NCBI GenBank assembly: GCA_036000105.1
Contig: DASYGE010000002.1
Location: 248,001 to 312,000 of the forward strand
DNA: 64,000 nt
Origin: DASUBN01 sp036000105
Lineage (GTDB): Bacteria > Pseudomonadota > Gammaproteobacteria > Natronospirales > REEB76
Reading direction: 5' to 3'
Under the pieces are notes generated by a model. That model saw only the letters and a program-made list of their open reading frames with translations. It was not told the origin of the DNA and searched no databases. Shown piece after piece: positions 17,371 through 26,187 of this stretch; within the stretch, counting starts at the first letter, position 1, and the number at the start of each line of letters is the position of its first letter. Made by a program: the position numbers and the translations under genes.

Positions 17371-18162
17371 ATGTTGCTCGAGGACAAGAATGCGGTGATC
17401 TACGGAGCCGGTGGCGCCATCGGCGCCGCAGTGGCCCGCGCTTTCGCCCGCGAAGGTGCCACGCTGTTCCTGACCGGACGCAACCAGGCGAAGGTCGAGT
17501 CCGTGGCCGGGAACATCCGGGCAGCCGGAGGCCGCGCCGAGGCGGTAGAGGTGGACGCTCTGGACGAGCAGGCCATAGACAGGCATCTCAGCGCCGTGAC
17601 CGCCAAGGCGGGCGCCATCGATATCTCCTTCAACGCCGTCGGCATCCCGAACACGACGCTGCAGGGTGTGCCCCTGGTGGATCTCGCGGCCGACCAGTTC
17701 TCCCTGCCTATCGCGACCTATACGCGGTCGAACTTCCTGACCGCGCGCCTGGCCGCCCGGCGCATGGTCGCGCAGCGCTCGGGAGTGATCCTGACCGTCA
17801 CGCCGGTGGTCTCGCGGGCCGGCATCCCGCTAGTGGGCGGCTTCGCTCTGGCGATGGGTGCCGTGGAAGTGCTCACCCGGAACCTGTCTGCGGAGCTCGC
17901 GCCCCACGGCGTGCGCATCGTGGGCCTGCGGGCAGACGCCATGCCCGAGACGGGCACGATCAAGGAAGTCTTCGGCATCCATGCCAAGGCATGGGGGATC
18001 ACCCACGAACAGTTCAGCGAGATCATCGCGAGCAAGAACCACCGGCGGCGACTCATGACGCTCGGCGAGCTGGCGAACGTGGCGGTCTTCATGGCCTCAG
18101 ACAAGTCGAGTGCCATGACCGGGACCGTCGTGAACCTGAGCATGGGCATGCTCGACGACTAA
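17371..18162 (+). CDS. Short-chain dehydrogenase/reductase (SDR), first copy
   Basis: A 263-residue NAD(P)-dependent oxidoreductase. The cofactor motif is GAGGAIGAAVARAFAREG and the NNAG-like strand reads FNAVGIP. The usual catalytic YxxxK is not seen where expected: the segment VGGFALAMGAVE has Phe and no Lys. It may therefore be a divergent or non-classical SDR. A GGAGG site precedes the start. It is the first gene of a six-gene run transcribed away from the regulator at 17295. Confidence 0.82.
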   Translation: MLLEDKNAVIYGAGGAIGAAVARAFAREGATLFLTGRNQAKVESVAGNIRAAGGRAEAVEVDALDEQAIDRHLSAVTAKAGAIDISFNAVGIPNTTLQGVPLVDLAADQFSLPIATYTRSNFLTARLAARRMVAQRSGVILTVTPVVSRAGIPLVGGFALAMGAVEVLTRNLSAELAPHGVRIVGLRADAMPETGTIKEVFGIHAKAWGITHEQFSEIIASKNHRRRLMTLGELANVAVFMASDKSSAMTGTVVNLSMGMLDD

Positions 18163-18197
18163 ACATCTTTCTTAATGGGCAATCTCTGGAGAACCTG

Positions 18198-18926
18198 ATG
18201 GATATCTCGAACAAGACAGTCTTGATCACCGGCGCCAGCCGCGGCATCGGCCAGGCGCTAGTCGAAGAAGCATTGAAGAGGGGCGTGAAGCGGGTCTATG
18301 CCGCGATGCGCAGCCCGGCGGCGCATCCCGATAAGCGCGTGACCACCCTGACGCTGGACGTGACCGACGCTGCGCAGATCAAGCGGGCCGCCGAGCAGGT
18401 GGGTAGCCTCGACGTGCTCATCAACAACGCCGGCATCGCCCTCTATGACGATCTGAGCGACCCCGAGACCGTCGAGCGGCAGCTCGCCGTCAACCTCTTC
18501 GGGCCGTTGAACGTCACCCGCGCTTTCCTGCCGCTGTTGAAGCGCTCCAAAGGCGCCATCGTGAACAACCTGTCCCTGGCGGGGATCGCGTCCCTGCCGG
18601 TCGTACCCGGTTATTCGATCTCGAAAGCGGCCCTGTCGAACATGACCCAGTCATTCAGGGCACTCCTGGCGAACCAGGGTGTGACGGTGCATGCGGTCTT
18701 CATAGGCCCGACGGACACCGACATGAACCGGGGCTTCGACATACCCAAGGCTACGACCGAATCCACGGCGCAGGGCATCTTCGACGGCCTGGAGAAAGAT
18801 GAAGAGGACATCTTCCCGGATCCCGTGTCCCACTCCGCAGCAGAGGGCTGGCGCGCCGGCATAGCCAAGGCGCTAGAAGGACAGTTCAAGGCTTTCGTGC
18901 CGCCGAGCGCGGCGAACCAGTCATAA
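18198..18926 (+). CDS. Short-chain dehydrogenase/reductase (SDR), second copy
   Basis: A 242-residue SDR with intact motifs: TGASRGIGQA for cofactor binding, NNAGIA, the catalytic Ser in NNLSLAG and YSISK as the YxxxK pair. The start at 18198 follows a GGAGAA site; a longer open frame upstream only shadows the previous gene. It lies 35 bp after the first SDR and 12 bp before the SRPBCC gene. Substrate is unknown, though the cluster suggests reduction or detoxification of a small carbonyl compound. Confidence 0.88.
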   Translation: MDISNKTVLITGASRGIGQALVEEALKRGVKRVYAAMRSPAAHPDKRVTTLTLDVTDAAQIKRAAEQVGSLDVLINNAGIALYDDLSDPETVERQLAVNLFGPLNVTRAFLPLLKRSKGAIVNNLSLAGIASLPVVPGYSISKAALSNMTQSFRALLANQGVTVHAVFIGPTDTDMNRGFDIPKATTESTAQGIFDGLEKDEEDIFPDPVSHSAAEGWRAGIAKALEGQFKAFVPPSAANQS

Positions 18927-18938
18927 AGGAGATCGATC

Positions 18939-19382
18939 ATGAACAAGCAAGATTTCAGCGTGGCTTTCTCAGTGGATAAGACCCCCGAAGAAGTCTTCGA
19001 TGCCATCAACCACGTCCCAGGATGGTGGTCAGGGGAGATCAGCGGCGACACCGCCAGACTAGGCGGCGAGTTCACCTACCGGGCCGGAGACGTGCACCGT
19101 TCAACGCAGAAGATAACGGAGTTCGTCCCAGGCAAGAGAGTCGTCTGGCACGTGCTGGATGCTCATCTCAGTTTCACGAAAGACAAGGGCGAGTGGAAAG
19201 GCACGGACATCGTCTTCGATATCGCCAGGAAAGGCGACAAGACGGAAGTCCGTTTCACGCACCAAGGTCTGGTCTCGGACTTTGAATGCTTCAAGGACTG
19301 CTCCAACGCCTGGGGCGCGCTCGTGAACGGCAATCTGCGCAAGCTCATCACCACGGGCAAAGACCAGCCCAGCCCCTGGTGA
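18939..19382 (+). CDS. SRPBCC/AHSA1-like protein, copy 1
   Basis: A 147-residue START-like hydrophobic-pocket protein. The opening FSVDKTPEEVFDAINHVPGWWSGEI is the usual first strand and helix of the AHSA1/polyketide-cyclase-like group. The paralogue at 21279 shares DKTPQEAF, WWSEEI, VPGKKVVW and KGNKTEVHFTHLG with it. It probably binds a small hydrophobic ligand. A GGAG ribosome site sits 9 bp upstream. Confidence 0.85.
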   Translation: MNKQDFSVAFSVDKTPEEVFDAINHVPGWWSGEISGDTARLGGEFTYRAGDVHRSTQKITEFVPGKRVVWHVLDAHLSFTKDKGEWKGTDIVFDIARKGDKTEVRFTHQGLVSDFECFKDCSNAWGALVNGNLRKLITTGKDQPSPW

Positions 19383-19414
19383 CACAGAGTCCAACGACAA
19401 AGGAATCAACCGAT

Positions 19415-20167
19415 ATGAACACCAAATCGATCCTGACGATCATCGTCACCGTCCTCATGGCCGCATCAGCAACGCCAAGCCTGGCGACCGGGACGAACAT
19501 CGAGCAGATGCCCGCCAAGCTCGAGACCCGGTACGCCCTGAGCGCAGTGCCTCAGGGGCTGCGTGACAAGGCGAGCGTCTACCTCCTGGATCCCAAGGTG
19601 GGCTACAAGCTTTCCCGGCAGGGCACGAGCGGGGTGGCTTGTATCGTGGAGCGCACCCAGTGGGAACTGGCTGACTTCCGCGACGACATCTATTTCCCTG
19701 TCTGCTACGACGCCGCGGGTGCAGCGACCTATCTGAAAGTCATCATGGACGCGGCCGCGCTACGTGCAAAGGGCATGGGCGCCGCTGCATTGAAAGCCGA
19801 AGTGGAAAGACGTTACAAGGACAAGACCTATGGAGTCCCGGCAAGAGCAGGCCTGTCCTATATGGTCGGGCCAATGATGCGGACGATCGGGCCGCCGGAC
19901 CTGAAAGTCCACACCATGGCCATGCCGCACCTGATGTTCTACGCGCCCAACGTCACGGATGCAGACATCGGCGCGGCCCCGGACCTCGCCGACCCTTCGA
20001 GTCTCTTATATCCCTTCATCTCTCGGCAAGGTAACGGTGAGACAAGCTACATGATCCAGCTCATCGGAGAGACGGAGAAAGCCAGGATACTAGCCGATGA
20101 GAAGGCCCTCCTCGCCGATCTCTGCGCCTATCGCGACGTGCTGTGCCTGATGGACATGAAGCACTGA
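19415..20167 (+). CDS. Exported protein of unknown function, 250 aa
   Basis: A signal peptide (ILTIIVTVLMAASATPSLA) is followed by a mature domain with no motif I recognise. Two or three Cys residues (ACIVER, FPVCYD, ADLCAYRDVLC) may form disulfides in the periplasm. The start at 19415 has an AAAGGAA site; upstream codons in frame overlap the preceding gene. It is embedded in the SDR/SRPBCC cluster and presumably coexpressed. Confidence 0.7.
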   Translation: MNTKSILTIIVTVLMAASATPSLATGTNIEQMPAKLETRYALSAVPQGLRDKASVYLLDPKVGYKLSRQGTSGVACIVERTQWELADFRDDIYFPVCYDAAGAATYLKVIMDAAALRAKGMGAAALKAEVERRYKDKTYGVPARAGLSYMVGPMMRTIGPPDLKVHTMAMPHLMFYAPNVTDADIGAAPDLADPSSLLYPFISRQGNGETSYMIQLIGETEKARILADEKALLADLCAYRDVLCLMDMKH

Positions 20168-20202
20168 CTCATCGTGGCCAACTACATTCGGAGGGATCGA
20201 AC

Positions 20203-21219
20203 GTGCGTGCATATCAAATAGTCTCCGGCGCGAGGATCCCCGGATTGCACATCGAGGATCTGAGAGTCCCACCTCTGGGTGACTGGGATATCAAGGTTCG
20301 CGTTCACGCGGTAGCGCTGAATCGGCGTGACTTGATCGTGGCGAACGGCGAACACGGCCCGCACTCCGGAAAGCCGCTGATCCCATGTTCCGACGCGGCG
20401 GGTGAGGTCATCGCCGTCGGACGGGACGTGACCCGATTCAAGCTGGGTGACCGCGTGATCAATGCGTTTTTCCCAGGGTGGGTGGAGGGTGAGCTGTCGG
20501 TCGATAAGGTGGCCCATATGCTCGGCTTTCCCGGGGATGGTGTCCTGGCGGAAGAGACCGTGGGTAACGAGAGTGGGTGGGTCCCGATGCCCAAGCACCT
20601 GGACTATCTTCAAGCCGCCACCCTGACCTGCACGGGCGTCACCGCCTGGAATGCCCTGTTCGAGCAGGCGCCGCCCAGGCCCGGAGATACGGTACTGCTT
20701 TTGGGCACGGGCGGAGTCTCCATATGGGCTCTGTTGCTCGCCAAAGCTGCCGGCCTGCGCACCGTCATCACGTCTTCCAGCGAAAGCAAGCTCGTGCGAG
20801 CCCGAAAGCTCGGCGCGTCCTACGGCATCAATTACATCGCACACCCGGATTGGGAGAGGGAAGTGCTGCGCGTCACGGACGGGCGCGGGGTCGATCTCGC
20901 CATCGACGTAAGCGGGGGCAAGACGATATCGCGATCGCTGGAAGCGACTCGTCCCGGCGGCACGGTCGCGGTCACCGGCGCGCTGACCGGGATCAACGTC
21001 GACATCAACCTGCTTGCCCTCCTGGTCCACCAGAAGCGCCTCGTGGGTGTGCGGGCCGGCAGCCGCAGCATGCTGGAAGCGCTCAGCACCTTCACCGAAG
21101 TCACGGGCCTGAAGCCGATGGTGGATAAGGTCTTCGCGTTCTCCGAGGCCCCGCGCGCATTCGAGTATCTCGCTTCCGGAACGCACTTCGGAAAAGTGGT
21201 CATCCAAGTAGAGGCTTGA
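20203..21219 (+). CDS. Zinc-free medium-chain reductase (quinone oxidoreductase-like)
   Basis: A 338-residue NAD(P)-dependent alcohol dehydrogenase-like protein of the QOR branch. The start is GTG at 20203 with a strong GGAGGG site; the longer frame from 20143 runs into the previous gene. It has ALNRRDL, GEVIAVG and the Rossmann turn LLGTGGVSIWALLLAKAAG, but lacks the zinc ligands, as usual for this branch. It sits in the accessory cluster after the exported protein. Substrate is unknown. Confidence 0.88.
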   Translation: MRAYQIVSGARIPGLHIEDLRVPPLGDWDIKVRVHAVALNRRDLIVANGEHGPHSGKPLIPCSDAAGEVIAVGRDVTRFKLGDRVINAFFPGWVEGELSVDKVAHMLGFPGDGVLAEETVGNESGWVPMPKHLDYLQAATLTCTGVTAWNALFEQAPPRPGDTVLLLGTGGVSIWALLLAKAAGLRTVITSSSESKLVRARKLGASYGINYIAHPDWEREVLRVTDGRGVDLAIDVSGGKTISRSLEATRPGGTVAVTGALTGINVDINLLALLVHQKRLVGVRAGSRSMLEALSTFTEVTGLKPMVDKVFAFSEAPRAFEYLASGTHFGKVVIQVEA

Positions 21220-21278
21220 TCATCCCTGGCTTCCGAGCGAAGCCGGCATCTTAAATTTCCACGAAATCGGAGAAAGTC

Positions 21279-21725
21279 ATGCAAGACCAGAATTTCACCG
21301 CGAGTTTCACGGTGGACAAGACCCCGCAAGAAGCCTTCGCTGCCATCAAGAACATCAGTGCCTGGTGGTCCGAAGAGATCGTCGGCAGCACCGACAAAGT
21401 GGGCGATGAATTCGACTACAAATACAAGGACGTGCATCGCTGCAAGATGAGGTTGACGGAAGCCGTGCCAGGCAAGAAAGTCGTCTGGCTCGTGCTGGAC
21501 AATTATTTCGATTTCATCGATGACAAGACCGAATGGAAGGGCACGAAGATCAGCTTCGACATCGCGAGGAAAGGCAACAAGACGGAAGTCCATTTCACCC
21601 ACTTGGGGTTGGTCCCGGACTATGAATGCTTCGACGTCTGCTCGGACGCCTGGAGCACGTACATCAAGGGCAGTCTGCGGAGCTTGATCGCTACGGGTAA
21701 GGGTAACCCCAACCCGAAAGAATAA
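21279..21725 (+). CDS. SRPBCC/AHSA1-like protein, copy 2
   Basis: A 148-residue paralogue of the protein at 18939, with the same layout over its whole length, including the C-terminal SLRSLIATGKGNPNP versus NLRKLITTGKDQPSP. The two probably arose by local duplication, with an exported protein and a reductase now between them. A GGAGAAA site precedes the start. It is the last gene before hairpin element copy 3, which may end the transcript. Confidence 0.85.
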   Translation: MQDQNFTASFTVDKTPQEAFAAIKNISAWWSEEIVGSTDKVGDEFDYKYKDVHRCKMRLTEAVPGKKVVWLVLDNYFDFIDDKTEWKGTKISFDIARKGNKTEVHFTHLGLVPDYECFDVCSDAWSTYIKGSLRSLIATGKGNPNPKE

Positions 21726-21766
21726 CTCGACACATCGTGCTGTTCATCTAAGCCGGCTTTAATTCG

Positions 21767-21895
21767 ACTTAAAAGCGTCGTGAGCGAAGGCAGAACGAGG
21801 CGCGGGAGGCGAGCACCCGGAGCGTACTTTCCAGTACGTGAGGACGGCGAGCCGGACCACAACGAAGTTATGCCGAGCGCAGCAGCTTTTAAGGT
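21767..21895. repeat. ERIC-like hairpin element, copy 3
   Basis: A 129-bp imperfect palindrome with outer arms CTTAAAAGC and GCTTTTAAG. The centre CCCGGAGCGTACTTTCCAGT continues ACGTGAGGAC at 21816-21846. It lies between convergent genes (the SRPBCC copy and coq7) and ends 4 bp from the coq7 stop. Confidence 0.85.
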
Positions 21896-21899
21896 GAAT

Positions 21900-22547
21900 T
21901 TAGATCCAGTAGGCGGTACTGGTCATCGCTTTTGAAGTGAGTTTCATGAAGAGGCGTATGGGCGCCGGCATGGGCATGCCGCCGGCCCGCTGGGCTTTGG
22001 CACCGTGCTGGGCTTCGTCTTCCCGCATCTGCTCCAGGATCACGCGGCTCTTCTGATCCTTCTCCGGCAGGCGGGCGAGATGGCCTTCCAGATGTTCCAC
22101 CACCTGCCGCTCGGTCTCGCCCACGAAGCCTAAGCTCGCCTTGTCGCCAGCGAAGCCCGCCAGGGCGCCGAGCGCGAAGGAGCCGAGATACCAGAGGGGA
22201 TCCAGCCGGCTCACGGGCGTGTCCAGCTCCTTAAGACGTTGCTCGCACCAGGCGAGGTGATCGATCTCTTCGGCAGCGGATTGCTCCATGGCGCCGCGGG
22301 CTTCGGAGCCTTTGGCCATGAAGGCCTGGCCCTGATATAGCGCCTGGGCCGCGATCTCGCCCGCGTGGTTCACCCGCATGAGGCGGCCGGCCTGCACGCG
22401 CTCCGCTTCCGAAAGGCTATCGGGCGAGGCGCTGGCGGCGGGATTGGGGCGCTTCGCCGCATGGGCGGAGGAGCCCACGGCGGTGCGCAGGGCGTGCTCG
22501 AACTCGGAGAGCAGGCGGTCTAAGTGAGTCAGGCGGCGTTCGGCCAT
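21900..22547 (-). CDS. coq7: 2-nonaprenyl/polyprenyl-methoxy-benzoquinone hydroxylase (Coq7)
   Basis: Di-iron monooxygenase for the last hydroxylation in ubiquinone synthesis, associated with the inner membrane. The start is set at 22547 (MAERRLTHLD); the longer frame upstream lacks homology. The ligands are visible: Glu64 in NHAGEIAAQ, Glu94 and His97 in EEIDH, Glu146 in GETERQ, and Glu178/His181 in DEAQH. At 215 residues it matches Coq7 of Pseudomonas and Xanthomonas. It functionally complements UbiF, consistent with ubiH and ubiI elsewhere in the window. Confidence 0.95.
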   Translation of the reverse strand: MAERRLTHLDRLLSEFEHALRTAVGSSAHAAKRPNPAASASPDSLSEAERVQAGRLMRVNHAGEIAAQALYQGQAFMAKGSEARGAMEQSAAEEIDHLAWCEQRLKELDTPVSRLDPLWYLGSFALGALAGFAGDKASLGFVGETERQVVEHLEGHLARLPEKDQKSRVILEQMREDEAQHGAKAQRAGGMPMPAPIRLFMKLTSKAMTSTAYWI

Positions 22548-22600
22548 GGCGACAGTATAGCGCCGCCGCTCAGGCACCGCGGCGGGCGGGGAAGAAGCGG

Positions 22601-23266
22601 CTATTGCGCCACAGGGCCGCGGAATCGCCGTAGGACGACATGCGTGGCCTTCTCCGACGCTACGAATTTCACGCATTCGTATCCCAGAGCCTGCAAGTCG
22701 ACCCCTTCAAACAGTGGCTCTCCCCGGCCGAGCAGGACCGGTGCGATAGCAATGTGAAGTTCATCAATGAGGCCCACACGGAGATATTGCCGGATTGTGT
22801 CCGAACCACCGCCGATCCGCACATCCATTCCGGCAGCGGCCTCGCGTGCACGGTCGAGCGCGTCGTGAATGCCTCCTGTTATGAAGTGGAACGTCGTGCC
22901 GCCTTCCATCTCGATGGGGGGGCGAGCATAGTGGGTCAAGATGAAGACTGGAGCGTGATACGGCGGATTGTCTCCCCACCAGCCTTTCCAGCTTGTGTCC
23001 TGCCAGTCCCCACGACTTGGCGCGAACATATTCCTTCCAAGAATCCAAGCCCCAACATTCTGAAAGCCACTGACGGCGAAATCATCGTCAACCCCGGTCG
23101 TACCGCCGTCCTTGCCGAACAAGGCCCGCTGGAACGTGCGTGTTGGGACTAGCCACTGGTGCAGTTCCCTCCCGCCAACGCCGAGCGGATTGTCGATGTC
23201 TTGATCCGGACCTGCTCCGTATCCGTCGAGCGAGACGGTGAAGCCCTGAACGCGAACTCGTGCCAT
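22601..23266 (-). CDS. Dihydrofolate-reductase-like (RibD C-terminal) protein
   Basis: A 221-residue member of the RibD C-terminal/DHFR-like reductase family. The family features are VSLDGYGAGP near the N terminus, ILGRNMF, and the C-terminal GGGSDTIRQYLRVGLIDELHIAIAPVLLGRGEPLFEG. These proteins bind NADPH; most have no known substrate. It lies 53 bp upstream of coq7 in the same direction. Confidence 0.88.
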   Translation of the reverse strand: MARVRVQGFTVSLDGYGAGPDQDIDNPLGVGGRELHQWLVPTRTFQRALFGKDGGTTGVDDDFAVSGFQNVGAWILGRNMFAPSRGDWQDTSWKGWWGDNPPYHAPVFILTHYARPPIEMEGGTTFHFITGGIHDALDRAREAAAGMDVRIGGGSDTIRQYLRVGLIDELHIAIAPVLLGRGEPLFEGVDLQALGYECVKFVASEKATHVVLRRFRGPVAQ

Positions 23267-23325
23267 CGTTTATCTCCGTTTAGATTAGACGCCCAACTTC
23301 TATTTAGATGGGAAAAAATTTCTCT

Positions 23326-23865
23326 CTAACCGGCGCGCTTCACGGCGAAGAAGCGGGCGTTGCGCAGCAGGGCCGCGGAAACCAGCGAGATCAGTACGCC
23401 CACTGGGAAGATCTCCATGAAAGTCTCGGTCAGACGGATGGATGGATTGGCGTACTCGGTCTTGAATTCCTGCGCCTGCGCGACGATTTTGACGAGTTCC
23501 GCGCCGCTCAGGTCCTTGGCTTTCGCCGCGTCGATCATGCTCTGGGCATAGGTGCCGGCGAAATCGAAGTGGGTGAAGTCCAATACCGCTTCCCAGGCGA
23601 GCATGTAGATGATGCCGGCTACGAAGCTGATACCGAGGCCCAGCCCCAAGGCCGGCCAGAATTTGATCACGCCGCCCAGGTCGGTGTCGCGGTGCTTCTT
23701 GATGGCGATGAAGATGGTGCTTAAGCCGATCAGCATGGTGAGGTAGCCGACCACGTATCCCCAGGCACCTCCCGGTTGGATACTTGGGGTCAGAGTCATG
23801 GCGTAGAGCGGGACACCGACGATCAGGCCGCCGATGATGCCGTAACGGAGGATCAGACGAATCAT
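23326..23865 (-). CDS. DUF4199 membrane protein
   Basis: A 179-residue membrane protein with four predicted helices: LILRYGIIGGLIVGVPLYAM, YVVGYLTMLIGLSTIFIAI, WPALGLGLGISFVAGIIYMLAW and FMEIFPVGVLISLVSAALL. The GLSTIFIAIKKHRD loop is typical of DUF4199. In other genomes such genes often neighbour a membrane LuxR protein, as here. Function is unknown. Confidence 0.82.
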   Translation of the reverse strand: MIRLILRYGIIGGLIVGVPLYAMTLTPSIQPGGAWGYVVGYLTMLIGLSTIFIAIKKHRDTDLGGVIKFWPALGLGLGISFVAGIIYMLAWEAVLDFTHFDFAGTYAQSMIDAAKAKDLSGAELVKIVAQAQEFKTEYANPSIRLTETFMEIFPVGVLISLVSAALLRNARFFAVKRAG

Positions 23866-23961
23866 GAATTATGCTCCAGAGGGTCTTGGTGCGCATAGTT
23901 ATGGACGCTGCCAAGACCGCAAGCAATCGTCCAAAAGGGTGATTCCGGCGGAATCATCCGT

Positions 23962-24378
23962 TCAGCGGAGTATTCCCAGCTCGCGCGCCCGGTGGATGGC
24001 GTCCGTGCGGCGCTTCGCGCCCAGTTTCCCGAACAAGCGCGCCGTGTGGGTCTTCACGGTATTGGGCGAGACCTTGAGCTTGGATGCGATCTCCTTGTTG
24101 GAGTGGCCGGCGGCCAGCTCCTGCAGCACTTCCAGCTCCCGCCCGCTGATGCCGAGCGTGGTTTGGGCCTGGGGGTTGCCGTCGAAAGCCGCCGGTTCAC
24201 CGGGCTTGCCGAGTACGCGAGCGCCGATATAGAGACCCAGCGCCAGGAAGGCGAGGGCGATCATGCCCATGTAGACGTCGGCGGTATAGGCCCGGGCCAG
24301 GCGCTGGTAGTCGAGCCATTCCAGGACGAAAGTGCCCACCGCCAGCAGCAACCCGTAGAGGAACACCTGCTTCCACAT
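23962..24378 (-). CDS. Membrane-anchored LuxR-type regulator
   Basis: A 138-residue protein with two N-terminal helices (FLYGLLLAVGTFVLEWL and VYMGMIALAFLALGLYIGA). A C-terminal LuxR helix-turn-helix follows (SGRELEVLQELAAGHSNKEI, KVSPNTVKTHTARLFGKLGA). There is no receiver or autoinducer domain, so any signal must come through the membrane part or a partner. The DUF4199 gene starts 97 bp downstream on the same strand and is a plausible partner or target. Confidence 0.85.
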   Translation of the reverse strand: MWKQVFLYGLLLAVGTFVLEWLDYQRLARAYTADVYMGMIALAFLALGLYIGARVLGKPGEPAAFDGNPQAQTTLGISGRELEVLQELAAGHSNKEIASKLKVSPNTVKTHTARLFGKLGAKRRTDAIHRARELGILR

Positions 24379-24384
24379 TGCGGC

Positions 24385-25638
24385 TCAGACCGGCCGATAG
24401 AGGGCTTCGGGTAACTGTCGGGCCAGTACTTCCACAGGATGCATCACAGGGATAGTGATCCCGCGGCGGGCGAGCGCCGCAGTGAGATGCAGGCTGCAGC
24501 CCACGTTGGAGGTGACCAGCACGTCCGGGTCCATCTTCTCGATGGCCACCGCGAATTCGTCGGCGAAGGCATCGGCCTGTTTCGCCTGGGTGAGCATGTA
24601 GCTCCCGGCTGCGCCGCAGCAGCCCCGGGATGCGGAGAGGGTACGCACCTTGAGGTCAGGGATGCGGCTGAGGAGTTCCGGTATCTCGGCGCCGGACTTC
24701 AGCACGTTGCGCAGCGTGCAGGGATTCTGCACCAGCACTTTGGCTTTCCAGGAGCGGAACTGGATCTTCTTGAAGCGCTCGTGGCGGAATATGTATTCGC
24801 TCACGTCCATCACGCGCTTATCGAAACCCGCAGCATCAGCGCCGAGGATCTCCGGATAATCCTTGAGGGTCGCGAGGCAACCGCTGGCGGTGCCCACGAT
24901 AGCGTCTTCCCCCGCTAAAGCGGCCAGGTTCGCCCGGGCGAGCTTGGCGGCGCCCGCCTTGCGGCCCGCGTGTTGCTCCAGGGCGCCGCAGCAACCTTGG
25001 GATCTCGGGATGCGCACGTCCGCGCCCAGGGCATTGAGCATGAGGATGGCGGCGGCGCTCACGTGCGGCTGGGTGATGTCGGCCACGCAGCCCAGGAACA
25101 ACGCAGCGCTCTGATCGCTGCTGACCCGGGGTAAGTATTCGGTGCGCCAGGTCCGGGGTCTGGAGACAGTGGGCAGGAGTTCCAGGCGACGGCGCAGGCC
25201 CGCGGAGCCGAGGCCATGCAGGCGGCGGAGCAGATCCGAGAAGCCAAGACGGCTGGATAACCAGAGCAGGCGATGGGCCACACGCCTCAATAGAGGGCGG
25301 CCCATGAAGAGGGCGAAGAGGCGGGCGCCCGAGGGTTCGCCATGGCCGCGGCGGCCGAGTTCCTGGCGCGCGGCGTCGATGAGTTTTCCGTAGGGCACTT
25401 CCGCGGGGCAGACCGCCTCGCAGGCGCGGCAGGCGAGGCAGTGATCCAGGTGCTCCGCGAGGCGGGGGCTGGCTTCGAGGACTCCCGTAGCCAGGCCCTG
25501 CATGAGGGCGATGCGGCCACGGGGTGACTCGCCCTCGTCCAGCGTCACTCTATAGGTGGGGCAGTGGGGCAGACACAGGGCGCATTTGACGCACTTATCT
25601 GCATCGGCCAGCGGGAAATCCAGTGCGGGGCTCGCCAT
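24385..25638 (-). CDS. Glycolate-oxidase-type iron-sulfur protein (GlcF-like)
   Basis: A 417-residue Fe-S oxidoreductase subunit. Two 4Fe-4S motifs, CVKCALCLPHCP and CLACRACEAVCP, lie in the first 90 residues. Two CCG domains follow, with GCCGALEQHAG and GCCGAAGSYML. The start at 25638 (MASPALDFPL) is chosen because the upstream extension overlaps the divergent ferredoxin promoter region. Flavoprotein partners (GlcD/GlcE) are not in the window, so the substrate may be glycolate, lactate or another hydroxy acid. It is divergent from the ferredoxin gene. Confidence 0.88.
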   Translation of the reverse strand: MASPALDFPLADADKCVKCALCLPHCPTYRVTLDEGESPRGRIALMQGLATGVLEASPRLAEHLDHCLACRACEAVCPAEVPYGKLIDAARQELGRRGHGEPSGARLFALFMGRPLLRRVAHRLLWLSSRLGFSDLLRRLHGLGSAGLRRRLELLPTVSRPRTWRTEYLPRVSSDQSAALFLGCVADITQPHVSAAAILMLNALGADVRIPRSQGCCGALEQHAGRKAGAAKLARANLAALAGEDAIVGTASGCLATLKDYPEILGADAAGFDKRVMDVSEYIFRHERFKKIQFRSWKAKVLVQNPCTLRNVLKSGAEIPELLSRIPDLKVRTLSASRGCCGAAGSYMLTQAKQADAFADEFAVAIEKMDPDVLVTSNVGCSLHLTAALARRGITIPVMHPVEVLARQLPEALYRPV

Positions 25639-25714
25639 GGCTGCATCATACCGATGCTTGGGATTGCTGGCGGGGAGTAGAATATGTCTGTTCCAAGCCT
25701 CCGTCGTGACATCC

Positions 25715-26023
25715 ATGTCCTATTACCGCCATCACATCTTCTTTTGCGGCAACCAGCGGACCGATGGCTCCCCCTGCTGCCAGAACCACGGGGCCGACGC
25801 CCTGCGGGACTACGCCAAGAAGCGGGTGAAAGAATTGGGGCTCGCGGGACCGGGCGGGGTGAGGGTCAACAAGGCCGGCTGCATGGACCGCTGCAGCGAG
25901 GGGCCCATCGCCGTGGTCTATCCGGAAGAGGTCTGGTACAGCTATGCGGATCAGGACGATATAGAAGAGATAGTCACCGAACACCTCCAGCATGGACGGG
26001 TGGTCCAGCGCCTCAAAATATGA
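25715..26023 (+). CDS. Thioredoxin-like [2Fe-2S] ferredoxin
   Basis: A 102-residue ferredoxin of the Cp2Fe/NuoE-like fold. Cys11, Cys21 or Cys22, Cys56 and Cys60 (CGNQ..CC..CMDRC) supply the cluster ligands. The start at 25715 gives the family opening YYRHHIFFCGNQR. It reads away from the Fe-S protein gene, sharing a 76-bp intergenic region, and precedes rplM. Its electron partner is unknown. Confidence 0.9.
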   Translation: MSYYRHHIFFCGNQRTDGSPCCQNHGADALRDYAKKRVKELGLAGPGGVRVNKAGCMDRCSEGPIAVVYPEEVWYSYADQDDIEEIVTEHLQHGRVVQRLKI

Positions 26024-26117
26024 CCCCGGGCTTTTAAGCGACTGATTTTGAAGCCTAAATGAGGCCGGGCCGGCCCCCAGCCGGCTTCCCCGCTTTGGCC
26101 GAATCCCCGCTAAGCGC

Positions 26118-26146
26118 TTGATAAACAAGGGTCTCCCCGGTAAAAT
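26118..26146 (+). promoter_or_regulatory. Sigma-70 promoter of rplM-rpsI
   Basis: TTGATA at 26118-26123, a 17-bp spacer and TAAAAT at 26141-26146 form a near-consensus promoter about 40 bp upstream of the rplM start. No other candidate lies in the gap after the ferredoxin gene. Confidence 0.65.
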
Positions 26147-26187
26147 TGCCGGCTCTTTTCGATGCCTCTTTTGGAGTTCCAGGTCCC

